Source of the DNA: Diploscapter coronatus
Lineage: Eukaryota; Nematoda; Chromadorea; Rhabditida; Rhabditidae
Assembly (NCBI GenBank): GCA_964036155.1
Contig: OZ038422.1
Span: forward strand, 1,612,001-1,676,000
Length of the DNA stretch: 64,000 bases
Direction of reading: 5' to 3'
Shown here: positions 22,881 to 35,356 of the stretch, piece by piece
How positions within the stretch are numbered: position 1 is the stretch's first letter
How the letters are laid out: every line of letters starts with the position of its first letter
Program-made: the position numbers and the translations under genes
Notes under the pieces: generated by a model
Told to the model about the DNA's origin: nothing
The model's input: the letters and a program-made list of their open reading frames with translations, nothing else
Databases searched by the model: none

Positions 22881-23765
22881 ATGGCCTTATAAGCTTTATA
22901 TCCTTTGAAAATAGCGAGGAAAATAAGAAATAGTGAGGGAAGATGGCAGCCAAAGATAATTCGCTCTTTCTCTGCTCACAGTTAAGGTAAATGCAGGACG
23001 TTTCCAAGGATAATGCGTGTAAGCCGTGTGTATGGGAAGTTATTGTATTATTTACCTCATTTCTTCCTTTTCTACATACTACTTCAGAAATAAGGATGGA
23101 TTTGACAGATTTGCAAAGCTGTATTTAAATACAGGAGGCCTATTTATCAGTTTGGACTCGATTTTGTGTATCCGAGGTGCGTTGCTACGGAACCCCTCTT
23201 TCATAGTCAAAAGCAGTGCCTCGCGCTTAACAAATAGCCAATCAACCAAATAAACCAATCCCTTCGGAGGCAAATTAGCCTATTCTTGGAAGTATACATA
23301 GATAATTTTCAATTTTCAATCTGAAAGATAAAGCTATTTTTACACGATAAATTGGTACAGTTTGTTAATTAAAGAATTCAAATAAATTAGGTTTTCTCTT
23401 AGGAAAGTTCTTTCAAATGATAAATTGATGCACTTTATTACTACTAATTAAAGTTTCAAAAATTTCGTTTTTTTCTCAAAAATTGTATCTTCTGCTCCCC
23501 GCAAGGAAAACTTTCATCGTTTTTGTCGCCGGAATTCCAATTTTCCCATCGAATTCGAAATTTGGAATTTTGAATTCGGGCGGGCACAAGGAATCTCGGA
23601 TCTCTCGGTGAAATTCCAAATGCGCTAAGGGGCAGGGGGCACTATTATTAATGGACCTGAATAATGCATGCTTTGTAAGGGGTCTGCCCAAGGGCCAGAG
23701 AGAATTTAGATATCAGGATATCCGAAGATTCGGGGCTAATTTGGAAATAGCGTCAATTGGGAAAA

Positions 23766-23870
23766 CTCAGTTTCGTAACTTCGTAGCCCATGGTTAAAGA
23801 CAGATTATAGAGGAAGGTATCTTTTCCTACACTATTTCGTAGGTAACGATTTCTCCAGGTTGGTGGAACA
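23766..23870. repeat. Decayed inverted repeat (GTAACTTCGTAGCCCATGG)
   Basis: GTAACTTCGTAGCCCATGG with GTTAAAGAC and, inverted, CACTATTTCGTAGGTAACG. Related to 24566-24640 (CGTTACTTCGTTACCCATAG) and 48311-48515. Confidence 0.55.
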
Positions 23871-25160
23871 ACAAATGACACAAAGCGATGAAATAGCATT
23901 GAAAATGAAAATTACTGGATATTTTTCACTTTTCCCTATACTGCTTCGCATAATTTACTATCATGCTGCCAAATAATTTGCAAATCGCCAATTTTAGAGG
24001 AAATTTGGGATGATTGCTTAAATCTGTGCAGATGAGCTACCCGAAACTGTCAGTTGCAGGCTATATCTAATCGAATGGAGGAAACATTTTGACACTTTTT
24101 GACAGCCCATTTTCAGCTTAATGCAATCCTCTATGTACTTTAACCTAAAATCCAAAATATACGAATATTTATCAGATTCTCTTATTTTGAGCTGTGGCGC
24201 ATTTAGTCACTCATTTAGTGGAATCGTAGTGGTAACCAGGGGCCAAATAGGAGAAATCTCTCAATCATTTCCGTATCGGGCACTAATCCTTCCTGCTCCC
24301 TTCAATTTGGAAGGGGTTGCATTTAATTCAACGACGAAATTTTGTCATCCCAGGTAATCCCGAGAAAACCGGACATATACGAAATCCTCTAGTGAAATTA
24401 CAATTACCAGCCAAATATCATCCATTTACCAAGCTGAAAATGAAATTATCATACACTTTTCGCATACTCCATCACATGCTATATTTCATTTGTATTTCTA
24501 TCATGCTATCCTGTAGTTTCCAAATTTCCCACCCACGTTGTGAAAATGGCAATTTAGATAATTCGTTGTTACCTCGTTACTTCGTTACCCATAGTTAAGG
24601 ATATAGGGGCAAGGTAGAGAGGAAGATCTTTTCTCCATACTATTATTGAGTGTAAGAAAGTAGATATTGCATACGCCTTGCAATTCTCCTCTGCTAAGCC
24701 TAACCCCCCGAGAAATAGTATATGTTCCGAAGATATGAAATAAATAACAAAGGAGAGGTAGAAGAAAAGAGCGAGGAGAAGGAGGAGACGTGGGCCGTGC
24801 AAAAGCAAGTTGCAAAGAGTATGTAGTATTTACCTCTTCACATGCTATAATACTTCATAGGCAACGGATTATTCCGGTTGGCTATAAAAATAGACTAATT
24901 TTAGAAATTGAGCTGAATTTTGCCAGAAATCACAGTCGGCCGAATTTGCTCGTCTCAAAGAAAAGCCGTCCAAATCCCCCAGAGACCGGGTCCCCGAATA
25001 GACGAATAGGCCCCGGGCACAGGACTGAGGGCTGAAGGAGCCACGCGTTAATTAGTTTCGTGTGATTGCGCGAATTGAGAGTTGAGACGCGGGCCTTTAG
25101 GCACAAATTGAAAACCAAAACAGCAACAATATCCTTCAGGCGGCAATTTGGAAAGTAGTC

Positions 25161-25265
25161 GGCAATTACTAAATGGCGGAGTGTGTGCCTTTTCCACCGT
25201 ATTTCTTTCCAATTTCATCCACTCGTCTATCTTTAACTATAGCACTCCACCATCTAGTAATTGCC
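25161..25265. repeat. MITE-like element, family D, copy 2
   Basis: Inverted termini GGCAATTACTAAATGGCGGAG and CACTCCACCATCTAGTAATTGCC, with family copy 1 at 12892-12993. Confidence 0.85.
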
Positions 25266-28200
25266 AAAGTAGTCGCGTCGTTACATATGAAATATCATGG
25301 TGTATTATTGTTAGGGCACATACTTGTTTCCTACGCCAATGCTTCGTATGGTAACGACGCAACTATGAAAATTTCGGGTGCGTCTAGACCATCCCGCCTT
25401 TCATAATAGTCCTTTGGAAAAGTGGAATAAGGCTACACACATCCTAACATTTCCAAGCTGTTCTTCAATTTGCCTGATTTTTAAGCTAAAGTCCTCTGCA
25501 TCGCCCACAAGTCTCGTGTGTTTGAAGTGCACTTTTTCAGTCTTTTCAAATCCTTTAAATCGTACATACACAGATGCGGGGAGAGATTGGGACGTTTTCG
25601 GTTGATTACCTCGGGCTTCGTCTCTTTTACCCGTTACCTTTCGTCCCTAATGATTAGGTGTCTCGCATATCTGTGTGCCCTTCTCATTGCCTCTATTTAG
25701 GGAGCAGTCAACCAACTGCCTGACAGCTCTCTGCTCTCTATCAGTAATCTGGCATAATGAGCGTCCCTTTCCTCCTTTGGCCTAAAGGATTTCATATACC
25801 CACATATCCCAGACTCATTTCCAATGCACATCCCCTTGTCTTCAGGATTTCCTTCAGTACCTCCCATTTTGTTCTGAATTTATCATATACTTTTCAGTTT
25901 GTTAATACTTTTCTCCCAAAGGATGGAAAAGAAAGGCACCGTTCGGGAGAAAAGTAATCACTTCTAATCGTTGAGGGGAAAGTAAGTAGTACTCATTTCA
26001 AATCTTTCCTATATCCACTCGGATCGGAAAAGCGCCCATTCTTTCCAATTTCTCAATTTGTTAGTTACATGGAAACCTGAATTGCCCTAATAAGCAATGC
26101 TCTGGTCCTGATTACCTTTTCCCTACCTTTCCAACTAGCATTTCCACTAATTTGCCTGCCCCGACACGATTTTATTATCCGGTCGAATCTAATAAATATT
26201 CGCCCAAAGCCTTAGACACTTGTCATTTGTGACTTTGAGTATCAAAATCTCCATTTATGAAACCTATGTAGCAATTTTGCGAATTTGATACAGACATAGG
26301 AAAAGCTTTAGCCCGATTCTCTTACCTACCCTTCTTATGCTAAACTTCTGTCTAAAATCTTGCTGCGCACCCCCTCCCATATAGCTTTTCGTTCTGGCTG
26401 TGAAAGTCTGTCTATGCCTGAATTCATATGATGAAATTTTGTGCGAGTCTTCCTTGTTTGTCTTGATTTTACCTTATTTTCAAAACTTTCAACTTTGGAG
26501 CTCAAAAAGTCGGCCGGAAACCACGTCAAATTGAAGAGAAGGGGAAAGAGGAAATTCGCGCGAAAACAGCTATGCATCTCGTAATAGTCATCCTCCGGTT
26601 CGCTTTTCCATTACTTTCATCACTTTATACATCATCATAATTTTCATATCATACCCTCAGTTTACCTCTTCAAATGTGGCATGACTAATTTGCGACTTAA
26701 TTTATAATTTAATTATCTAATTATGTTTTGTTCCGGTCGTATTTCTTGCCTTTTTATGTCTGGCCCTTTCCCCCTTTTCGGCGGCCACCGTAATCCTTCA
26801 GTTTATGTAGTCGAGTAGCTCTTTGGGGGAGTACAAGTGGGCGGGGCCTAGTCCTTCCCAAAGCCCTTCTTCCTTCACTGGACCAAATATGCACTCCCTC
26901 GAATAAAGAGAAGTCTTGTAGGATCTGCGAGCAAAGCATGATGGATCAGGGCTAAGAATATAATCTATGAAAAGAGTCTTTTACTCCCCCGGTGCTCAAA
27001 ATCATCTTCGTCATTCAGACATCCAAAACGTGGGATTATCGCAAAAATCTCGGAAAAATTATCATCATTTGACAAAGAGATTGCCGTTTTCTAATCCTAA
27101 AACCTAAAAAAGAATACACCCACAAATGATATCATCATCATTCTTCTTTTTTTTGTACCCTATATTTCTCATCAAATTTCCGTTCCCCTCCAATTTTCTC
27201 GCTTCTTATTCCTCTTTCACTTCCGCATTCTCTTACGCTTCTTTTCCCAGTGACATACAGCTAAAAATGAGATGTGATGACAAGCAACTTTGGCATAATA
27301 GTAGTGAGTTGAGTGTAAGCAAATCGACTGGCAAAGATGCCGACTTTCTCCACTAGGAAAATTTTTGGCATAATTTGCTTCAAACGCAAGAAAACGCCTG
27401 AAGCTAAGGGGAGAGTGAAACGTAACGAGAAAAATTTGAGAGTGCGGAAACTTGGTGGGAAATACAGGGTATACTGTAGTCCCATTTTGGTAGTTTGATC
27501 TTTCGCGCGGCTACTTCTGACTCGGGGCTATGTTGGCTATGTTTTCATCTGCCGAGAACTTAGGGACGTATCCTTCCTTCCTTCCTTCGTTTCCGAACAT
27601 TTCGTTACTTTCCTTAGTAGTGCCCTTGGCATTTCGCTTCTCTGTGCTCTCTTCATTTTCAGTTACCTCTAGCCGGGCTTTATCCTGGCATCCCCTATTT
27701 ATTATTCAACAAGTGCGCACAGGGTATCTCTCTCTTAAATGAGAATGAAGAGTATCTCTTCGAATAAGAAGAGCCGAATCTTAGAATGAGAATATGTGAA
27801 ATAATAAGATGAGATATCTGAATGATGAAAGAAAATGGGGAGTAGACGGGAAGCAAGTCAGGCAGAAAGCTGTACTTCGCCATTTATTCTGGTCAAAATC
27901 GACCTAATAAGACTCATAAAATTGACATATTTTGAGAGTTCGATAAGAAATTTGATGTCCTAAAAGGCAGGAAAAAATGCTTCTTCGAAAATCTCTCAAC
28001 TTAGTGAAATAGTATACAGGATTAGGGAAGGATAGGGAATATGTAAGGGAAATGCTCTCTCATTTCTGCGTACTATCTCATAAAGTGGTGAGGTTGCGAG
28101 ATTTCCGAATTACAAAAAACGGAAAAAAAAGACTTGGCCTGTGTGAGTTGGGAGTAATATTTGAGAATTAGTCATCCCTAGGCTCGTTTTGGATAAATAG

Positions 28201-28393
28201 ATCTTCACAATTTGACACTGCCAAAACGATTCCCCGAAATTTGATGTGTGCCCTGACATTAAATTGCCTCTAACAATTTGGGGCAACGGCCCCAATAGCC
28301 TCTCTTGCCACCTCAGGCCTTTCGGCAATTATCTCTGCGCAGTTTGAGAGAGAGTCTAATTAAAATGTCCTAGCCGGGACCACACCAGAAGCC

Positions 28394-28520
28394 CGAAAAA
28401 TTTTGAACCGCATAAAAAGAGATAGCATATCTTATCGGGAGACGTAAAGAAGATATGCTCTTTCTCTTTATATATATATATATTACACGCTATCTCGTTT
28501 CACGCGGTTCGAAATTTTGC
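28394..28520. repeat. Inverted repeat with AT core
   Basis: Arms CGAAAAATTTTGAACCGC and GCGGTTCGAAATTTTGC, inner arms AGATATGCTCTTTCTC-like and GAGATAGCATATC, with a TA run in the loop. Confidence 0.75.
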
Positions 28521-29003
28521 AAGTCTGAAGGGGCCCAAATGATTGCTTTTTAATTCCTGTGATAGGAGCGAGTCATAATTCGACGGCGAAATAGAAAGGG
28601 AATAGAGAAGATTTCGAGCTAGAGGACCGCCAATTAAAATTAATGAAGAAAGGGGAGAGGAATTGAGGAATTTGGGAAAGAGGCCTGAAAATGGCGAATA
28701 ACAGAATTCCAGAATTGAGCTGGGGGAAGTCAAAACAACCAACAAACCACAAGTTTTAGGGAATATTTTATGGGGAAAGAAAAACATATTCTAAACACTC
28801 CAATTTTAACGATTCGTACACTTCATATGTGTAAAATGGTCACATTTAAGGCTACAGTAACTCTGTTTTATTGATTGATTTGCGAATTTTATGAAAATGT
28901 TAGCTTCTAGCGATTCTGTACATCTTACGAATAAAATGAACTAATTTAAAGCGACAGCAATCCGAGCTTTATCGATTGAATTTGAACAAGTGAAATATTT
29001 CAG

Positions 29004-29114
29004 GCCTCGAAGCGATATCCGAGTATTTATTCGAAGAACTTCAAGCGGAATCTTCATTCAACCGGAACCACGAAATCCATCAAGTTGAAGCGGAAAAATC
29101 AGAGACACTAGAAG
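29004..29114 (+). other. Possible extra 5' exon of the mbr-1-like gene
   Basis: TTTCAG acceptor, then an open acidic frame (LEAISEYLFEELQAESSF and onward) to a GTGGGT donor. It ends in phase 1. Joining it to the next exon would need a weak acceptor (GTGAAG at 29234), so inclusion is doubtful. Confidence 0.35.
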
Positions 29115-29212
29115 GTGGGTTTTTTACGCCCCTAAACATAAGCGCGTGCGGTTTTATTTTCATTCAAAAGAAGGGGAGGAAAAAGAAAAGTCAAATGAAT
29201 TAGTCACCCTTT

Positions 29213-32200
29213 ATGCTCAATGTAAAAAGTGAAGAGAGAGGATGTTACTTTACTCATCCTGGCATAATACAAAAGTGCTTGAGGCGCGTACCATATCAAA
29301 TTAGCCGAAGCGACATTGTCACAAATTGCGGCTTAAAGTCACACAAAGACTTGAGTAGAGTAATTTCAGACTTTGACACAAACCAGCTATTGGAGCTGTG
29401 CTACGCCTGTCACAAGTACTATCAATCCACCTATCCCGATCTTCCTAATCAATTTAGCCAGGTAAAAACTGCGATATTTTGTGAAGTGCAGCTTTTTTAG
29501 AAGAAAACGGGGCGGAGTTAGTGGTATTCACCAGTTTCTTACAATTCAAACTATAAAACAATTTTAGTTTTCCTGTGAAGTCCAGCTTTTTCATACGAAA
29601 AATTGAATTTTACAACCTTTGCCAAGTTGTCTGTCAATTTGCATGGTGCATTATTGTGGCGTTGAATGTTTTCCTGACATTTCTCCCTGCTTTTTCATCA
29701 TTCTGTGTGCCCCTCGCTTCGCACTCCAATCACCTTTCAAAATCTCGAATTCGAATTGCAAAAAGAACGCAAAATTGAGCAGAGCAGAAAGTGTCATCTT
29801 CTTCTTCTGCATTTTCCATTTTCACTGTGGCCCTCTTTAACTTTACACACTTCTCTTCTCGAAAAATACCATCTCGTGCCAGCGTTAACCCCAATCTTCA
29901 CTTCATTTTTCTCTAACTGTACGACTTTTTATTCCATCACTCAATTTGATCTGCTCTTAAAAATATCATTACTTTCTATGAAGATCATCTTCTTTCTATG
30001 TTTCTTCACTGTGGTCTGTAAAACTTTTTTGTTAATTCGACCACTAAACCACTAAATTTATTCGTCTTTCAGATTGCCCTATTTTTAAACACCATTATTT
30101 TTTGTGAAGATCACCCTATCTCTATTGTTTTTTCACTTTGATCCATACAATTTTCATGCCATTAGTCAATCTAAAATCTGTTTTGTTTTTATAAAATTGA
30201 CCAATTTTTCCAAAAATTGAATCTATTTTCCTTGAAATCAAATGGGTTTGCCTAAAACTTTATGATGTCTACAAATTACGCGAATTTTAGCAGCAGCAGC
30301 AACCAAGGACGATGTCAATCGACGACGATTCCTGTGCAGTGGGTTCGTCATCTTCGACCTCAGGTCCAAATGCAAATTATCGCAATCCCCGTCTAGACGC
30401 ACTCCGATCAGTCTCTTCCTCGGACACCGAGGGCAGTCAATCGACTTCTCAAACCTCCCCTCTGATTTCTCCATTCTCGCCATTCGGCAGCCCTCTATTC
30501 AATCAACAGAACCTGCCGAATCCTTGTAAGATTTTATTCCATTTTGACTAAAAATGTTCAAAGATATGAAAGATGATAGCGTCTTGTAATCGTCTAACTT
30601 TTGGTTATTAATTTCCCGAGTTCTTGTAAGCTAACAAATTTCGCCTGCAAAAAGTAATCATAAAGAAAGACTATAAAAGTTCGCCTACTCATTTTCCCCG
30701 AACAATTGGCAAAACGGAAATCGCTAGATTTATCCAAAAAAAAAGCTAAGCCGATCTTCATCTTACGGGTCTAATGCGCAAGATGATCACTTTCCAAGCG
30801 TCAACAGCGCAGATATGTTTTCGATAAGTCTGTTCAAGTTTCAATTACAAACTCACATCATTCACAAGTCCCCCTATGATATGGAAATTGTTTTCATTCA
30901 AAGTTTGCGGTAATTTGATTTGGTCGTTCTCTTCCATTCTTGTTAAGTCCTGTTCTCGCACCTGCATATATTCAATACATATTCATGCGCATTGCATTCC
31001 TTTCTTCTCAAGAGTCTAACCTACCGTAGTTTCGGCGAGTTTTGGCCACACCCCCTAAACATACACCCCTCTCCCCACTCTCCATCACATTGATCCCTTG
31101 CCCTGTAATTTGATTTCTCCAAACCCCAACTTGCCTTTACCTCTTCCCCTTCGAAACCAAGCCTCATTTGTAATCTTCAAGTCAATGCTTTAATGAGTAG
31201 AATATGTAATGTCAGAATGTCACACCGAGTTATTGAATTTTGATGTGTCTTGGAAGAAATAAAAACGCGGATGTTTTGCTTTTAGACGAGCGAAAAAGAC
31301 GCTGCCGGAATTCTTTGAGTTCGCTCACTTTTTATGTGAATAGATAGACGCTTCTCTTCAAATTTACACAGTCAAGACAGAAATTTTACGAAAATACTAA
31401 GCTTTTAGAAACATTTTGGCTCATTTTGAGAGATTTCATGAAATTTATTAATTCCTAAATAAAGCCAAAATTTTCAAAAAATTCCAAATGATCAATTTCA
31501 GACGACTTGATGGCGTCCTGCAATTCCTCTGAGCTTCAGCAGGTCATCTCAGCTTTAATGTCTCCGCCCTTCCCGCTGATGCCTCTCTCTGCAGAAGTGC
31601 AGAGACTTCTTCTGGAAAATCGTAAATATTATCGTCAATGACCGATGACTTGAGACAAAATACATCATACACAAATAGTCGTCTAGCTCATTCTTTGAAT
31701 ATGATGATGTAACAATAATAATAGCGTAACGTCTGTGTTGCAAACAAGACGCCAATTATTATGCATCAAAAGACTGTCATTTATTTGGTCTCAAATAATC
31801 AGCCGTTGACAATACGATCAATCCAAAATTTGACTTTAAGTTTCAGAGCTCCCATTGACGCCACCAGCAAATTTACCTTCCATCTGGAATCTACCCATGC
31901 TGATGCAGCTACAGCAACAAATGGCTCAGGAAATCTCGGGAAATTCCGCAAAAATCAAATCGGAATCTGAGAGAAATGAGGAATTCCCGCTAGATCTCAG
32001 CAGCACCGTCAATTCCGACGTACAAACAAATGATTTTTTTCGCCTTTCTAAGTAGGCAAATTTTTAGGGAACCACCCCATTGAATTGCGATGCGAGTTTT
32101 CTGGAGAATTTGATGCAGCAAAATTCGGCTGAAAAGAACGACAGAAAAAGGCCTTTCGAGTGCAGCGACAAATCGAGGTCTTCTATTGAAAATGATTATT

Positions 32201-35200
32201 GTCAAAAATTCCAATTTTTGCAAAAAAAAAATTACAGTAGTCCCGATTCGGTGAAGAATGGCTATGCAGCGAAAAGGAACTACAGTCCGATGGACCTGGC
32301 TGCGGCAGTTGATGATATCAGATGCGGAAAGTTGGGAACTAGGAGGTTGGAAATTCGTCAAGTTCGGCCTCATGTATTTTTACTCCACTTTCTGGAAAAT
32401 AGCAAGAGGAAGAGGAAAAACGGAGGGTAAAAAGTACAAGAGGCCCAAATTTCACCTTTTAGTTATCAAAAATTCAGTAACATTTGCAAAAATCGTAGAA
32501 GTTCTTGAATCTATTATTGATAATCGATAATTAAATTTTCACCCATTATTATTCGAAAAAACAACCGACAAAATTTACAAATATTTCGAAAATTCAACTT
32601 CTTTCCGCCTACACAAATATCTCGGAAAATCTAAATTCTCTCGCCCCTCTAAAATATCAACAAACAAATTGACATCACGAAAAAATGCGCAGCATTTGAA
32701 AAATGAATGATATTGATTTTAGGGCGAGTGTGGTCTACGGAATTCCTCGATCCACGCTGAGGAATAAGATCTACAAAATTGAAGCTGCTGAGGAAGTCGC
32801 AGGAATGGTCAACACCAGCAGGTATAACAATCGCAAAATTAAAGAAAAATTAGCATAAAGATAATAAAATATTGATACACATTATTATGTTATATTTAAG
32901 CCTATGGTAAAGGCTAATCAGAGTTCAAAAATTGTTGTATGAGAAAATCTTCCATTTCACAAACTAGCGCGTTTCCCCAAACATCTCATACCTATGTCAT
33001 TATCACTCTTCACTAGATGCAATAAACGCGATCATTAAAAATCAGCGTGTTCAATTTGAAGAGTGGAATCAGAGTCAAGTAAAGGGGAGTTTTTTTTCTC
33101 GAATTATTGCCCTGCATTCGACCACTATTGAGCGAATCGCGACCAGGAAACGGGGCCAAAATATCCTACTAAATTAATTAATTTCAATTTTTCAGAAGAC
33201 GAAAGCCCGGAGGCCAGAGTTCGGCAGAGAAGAAGATCGCTGACACCATTGAGAGGGAGAAGAGGTATTTTCATAAATTGATAAAAAAAACTTATATTTT
33301 ATAAAATTATTATTTAAAAATCAATAAAAGTGATAACAAAAAACTGATAAAATTGCTATAATTTAAGAAAAAATCGATAAACCGATGAAGCAAATTCAGA
33401 AGCATTTCTATCACGTCAAACCGCAGCGTTCGTCACTCGGAGGAAAGGGAATCGTCGGATTTGACGCCGCCACCGATGGAGACGATGCAGATCCAGCAGA
33501 ACGAATCCAATGAATCACCAAATTCGAGCGAGCCTCCGCCGAACAACTCGCTGAATCTTCCCCCGAAAAGCCTACTTGAGCAACTAGCATGTAAATATTT
33601 TAAAATTATTAAACATTCAAATTAGATTCAATCAGATCTAGGCAATGCTTAAGCCAACATTTTCGTACATATTCCCCGTTTTTAGTCCAAATTATCCACT
33701 AAAGTCTGGTTTGCGTACTCCCTTATATATCAACATTTTATAGCAAAAATTTCTTTTTGCGTATCCCTTTCCTATATTTCTCTAATTTAGCTGAAAGTCA
33801 CCCTAGATCTGTCTAGATCCGAATTGAGCTCATAAATTTGAATTATGATGATTACGATTTCAGCAGGCCTCGATCTAGCAAGTCTTTCTATGAATGGAAT
33901 TTCTTCTCTCTGGCAGAACCTTTTCAATAATCAACCGGTATGACTAGGAAAAACACTTATGAGCTCCCTTTTCTTTTAACTTTAGATGCCCTTCAAATCA
34001 GATCCGATGAATTTTGTCAACGCAACTAATGGGAAACACTCTTCAAATTCGTCGTCGAACAGCCAAAATGGATCTGGAGAGGATTGGAAGAAAAGCCGGC
34101 CTAAGAGAGGACAATATAGGTGAGTTTGGCTATTTGAAAACCTCAAGCCCTGAAGCCATGCGAAATAGTGCATGGCTAGGGGAGGGTATTGGAAGGTACG
34201 GGTTTCTTTTCCCATGCTATTTCGCATGACTTGAGGGCTTATAGTTTCCAAGTTACCGATGAATTTTGAAGAAATTCGTATCTTTTCACCCATATCCTTT
34301 TATATTTTCGATTAAAAATCAGAAAAAATCTAAAACTTTGGTGCTGGTATCTATTTTAGGTCGATTTGTTTAAGTAATTTAAAAAAAAATTAATACTAAT
34401 AAATTTAGGAAATACGATAAAAACGCCCTGGATGAGGCTGTTCGTAGTGTTAGAAGAGGTGAAATGAGTGTTCACCGAGCGGGCAGCTACTTTGGAGTGC
34501 CACATTCCACGCTGGAATACAAGGTAAGGAGAAATTAGCATCGTTTTGAAATATCGTAAAATCGAAAATAGAAGTCCGTGGATTTCTATTTTCCAAGCCC
34601 AAATTTTTGAAAAATTCAAATTTTCAAACCGTCATAACACCTCATTCAATGAACGTAATCACTTCAAATCAAGACCGAATCCACTTTACACATTCGAATA
34701 AACATTATAAAATACTTTCTGAGATTATTTGAGTTGAGTAATAGGTAGTTCTGGCATTTTAGGGGCTAGACTTCTAATTTAGGAGACCTTTGATTTTGAA
34801 TTCTACGATAGCATAAATTTCAGGTGAAAGAGAGAAACCTTCTAAGAAAGAAGAAAGATCCTTTATCTCAACCCACTTCGAGTACAGGAGGTATCGAAGG
34901 CCTCTCAGCTGCAATGACTTTGCCCCTGCCAGCCAACTTGCAGGTAGCATCATTTAAAATTGTTTAAGATTTTGAGCTCAAGTAAACATTATTGTCCTGA
35001 TCAAACGAAGTGACAGATCGTGTGTTGAACATATAATCATGAAGGAAATTTTTAAATTACTGAATGACGAAGTCTTTTCTCGTATTTGACGAAATGACGG
35101 AATTATTTTTTTCTACCCTGTTTCTTCCGCCCTTTTCTCTCTAATACGACTTTCCGTCATTTTGTTATTCGCATTTCGTCGCTCCGTCATTTAAAGGTTG

Positions 35201-35356
35201 CCAATTATGAAGCATAAATAATGCTGAGAATGATTTCAGAACACACCCGATCTCCAAGCCACTCTTTGCGCCCAGCCAATGTCGATATCATTCGAAACCT
35301 CGATATCCGAAGACGGTGCCAAACAATTCCACGTCCCCTCGTTCGTTTCTGTTTAA
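29213..35356 (+). CDS. mbr-1: MBR-1/E93/LCOR-type psq transcription factor
   Basis: Predicted 657-aa nuclear transcription factor. Exons: 29213-29461, 30291-30525, 31502-31621, 31847-32019, 32068-32345, 32723-32821, 33196-33264, 33400-33590, 33864-33937, 33986-34119, 34409-34523, 34824-34943, 35240-35356; all phases join. It has two pipsqueak helix-turn-helix domains: psq1 around 331-375 (GKLGTRRASVVYGIPRSTLR, split across two exons) and psq2 around 542-590 (GEMSVHRAGSYFGVPHSTLE, then the basic KERNLLRKKKD). A PLDLS motif at 249-253 is the classic CtBP co-repressor docking site, shared with E93 and LCOR. The N-terminus has a Cys/His-containing block (ERGCYFTHPGIIQKC and LLELCYACHKYY) followed by polyglutamine and Ser-rich stretches. 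In C. elegans MBR-1 acts in neurite pruning, and E93 in insects is a steroid-response factor; a role here is inference. The start is uncertain: 29213 is the first ATG of the first exon, and upstream exon 29004-29114 may belong to it. Confidence 0.88.
29951..30155. repeat. Decayed direct repeat in an mbr-1 intron
   Basis: Two copies about 120 bp apart share a pattern of TTAAAAA/TAAACA, ATCATTACTTTCTATGAAGATCA versus CCATTATTTTTTGTGAAGATCA, and CACTGTGGTCTGTA versus CACTTTGATCCATA. A weaker relative is near 29560-29590 (CCTGTGAAGTCCAGCTTTTT). Confidence 0.5.
31987..32001 (+). other. CtBP-binding motif PLDLS in the mbr-1-like protein
   Basis: The codons read Pro-Leu-Asp-Leu-Ser inside exon 31847-32019, preceded by acidic residues and followed by Ser-rich sequence. 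It matches the PxDLS docking consensus for the co-repressor CtBP. Confidence 0.85.
34137..34240. repeat. Inverted repeat, family F (ATGCGAAATAGT) in an mbr-1 intron
   Basis: Outer arms CCCTGAAGCCATGCGAAATAG and CTATTTCGCATGACTTGAGGG around an ATGG/GGAAAAG-type interior. Relatives: 57056-57165 (sharpest), 54413-54500 and a half copy near 58630-58690. Confidence 0.75.
34993..35195. repeat. Decayed element with AACGAAGTGACAGATCGTGTG end
   Basis: The left end AAACGAAGTGACAGATCGTG is the reverse complement of the right end of the element at 61393-61567. The interior has ACGAAATGACGG and CCGTCATTTTGTTATTCGC inverted segments. It lies in the last mbr-1 intron. Confidence 0.6.

Larger units (their letters stand above)
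21071..29203. other. Long gene-free, repeat-rich region upstream of mbr-1
   Basis: No exon chain could be supported on either strand across about 8 kb. It contains a poly(A) signal for four-TM gene B at 21120, inverted repeats at 21501-21594, 25161-25265 and 28394-28520, a direct repeat pair at 22587-22687 and 22792-22880, and decayed elements near 23766-23870 and 24566-24890. A possible extra 5' exon of the mbr-1-like gene lies at 29004-29114. The region is probably regulatory plus repeats. Confidence 0.5.
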
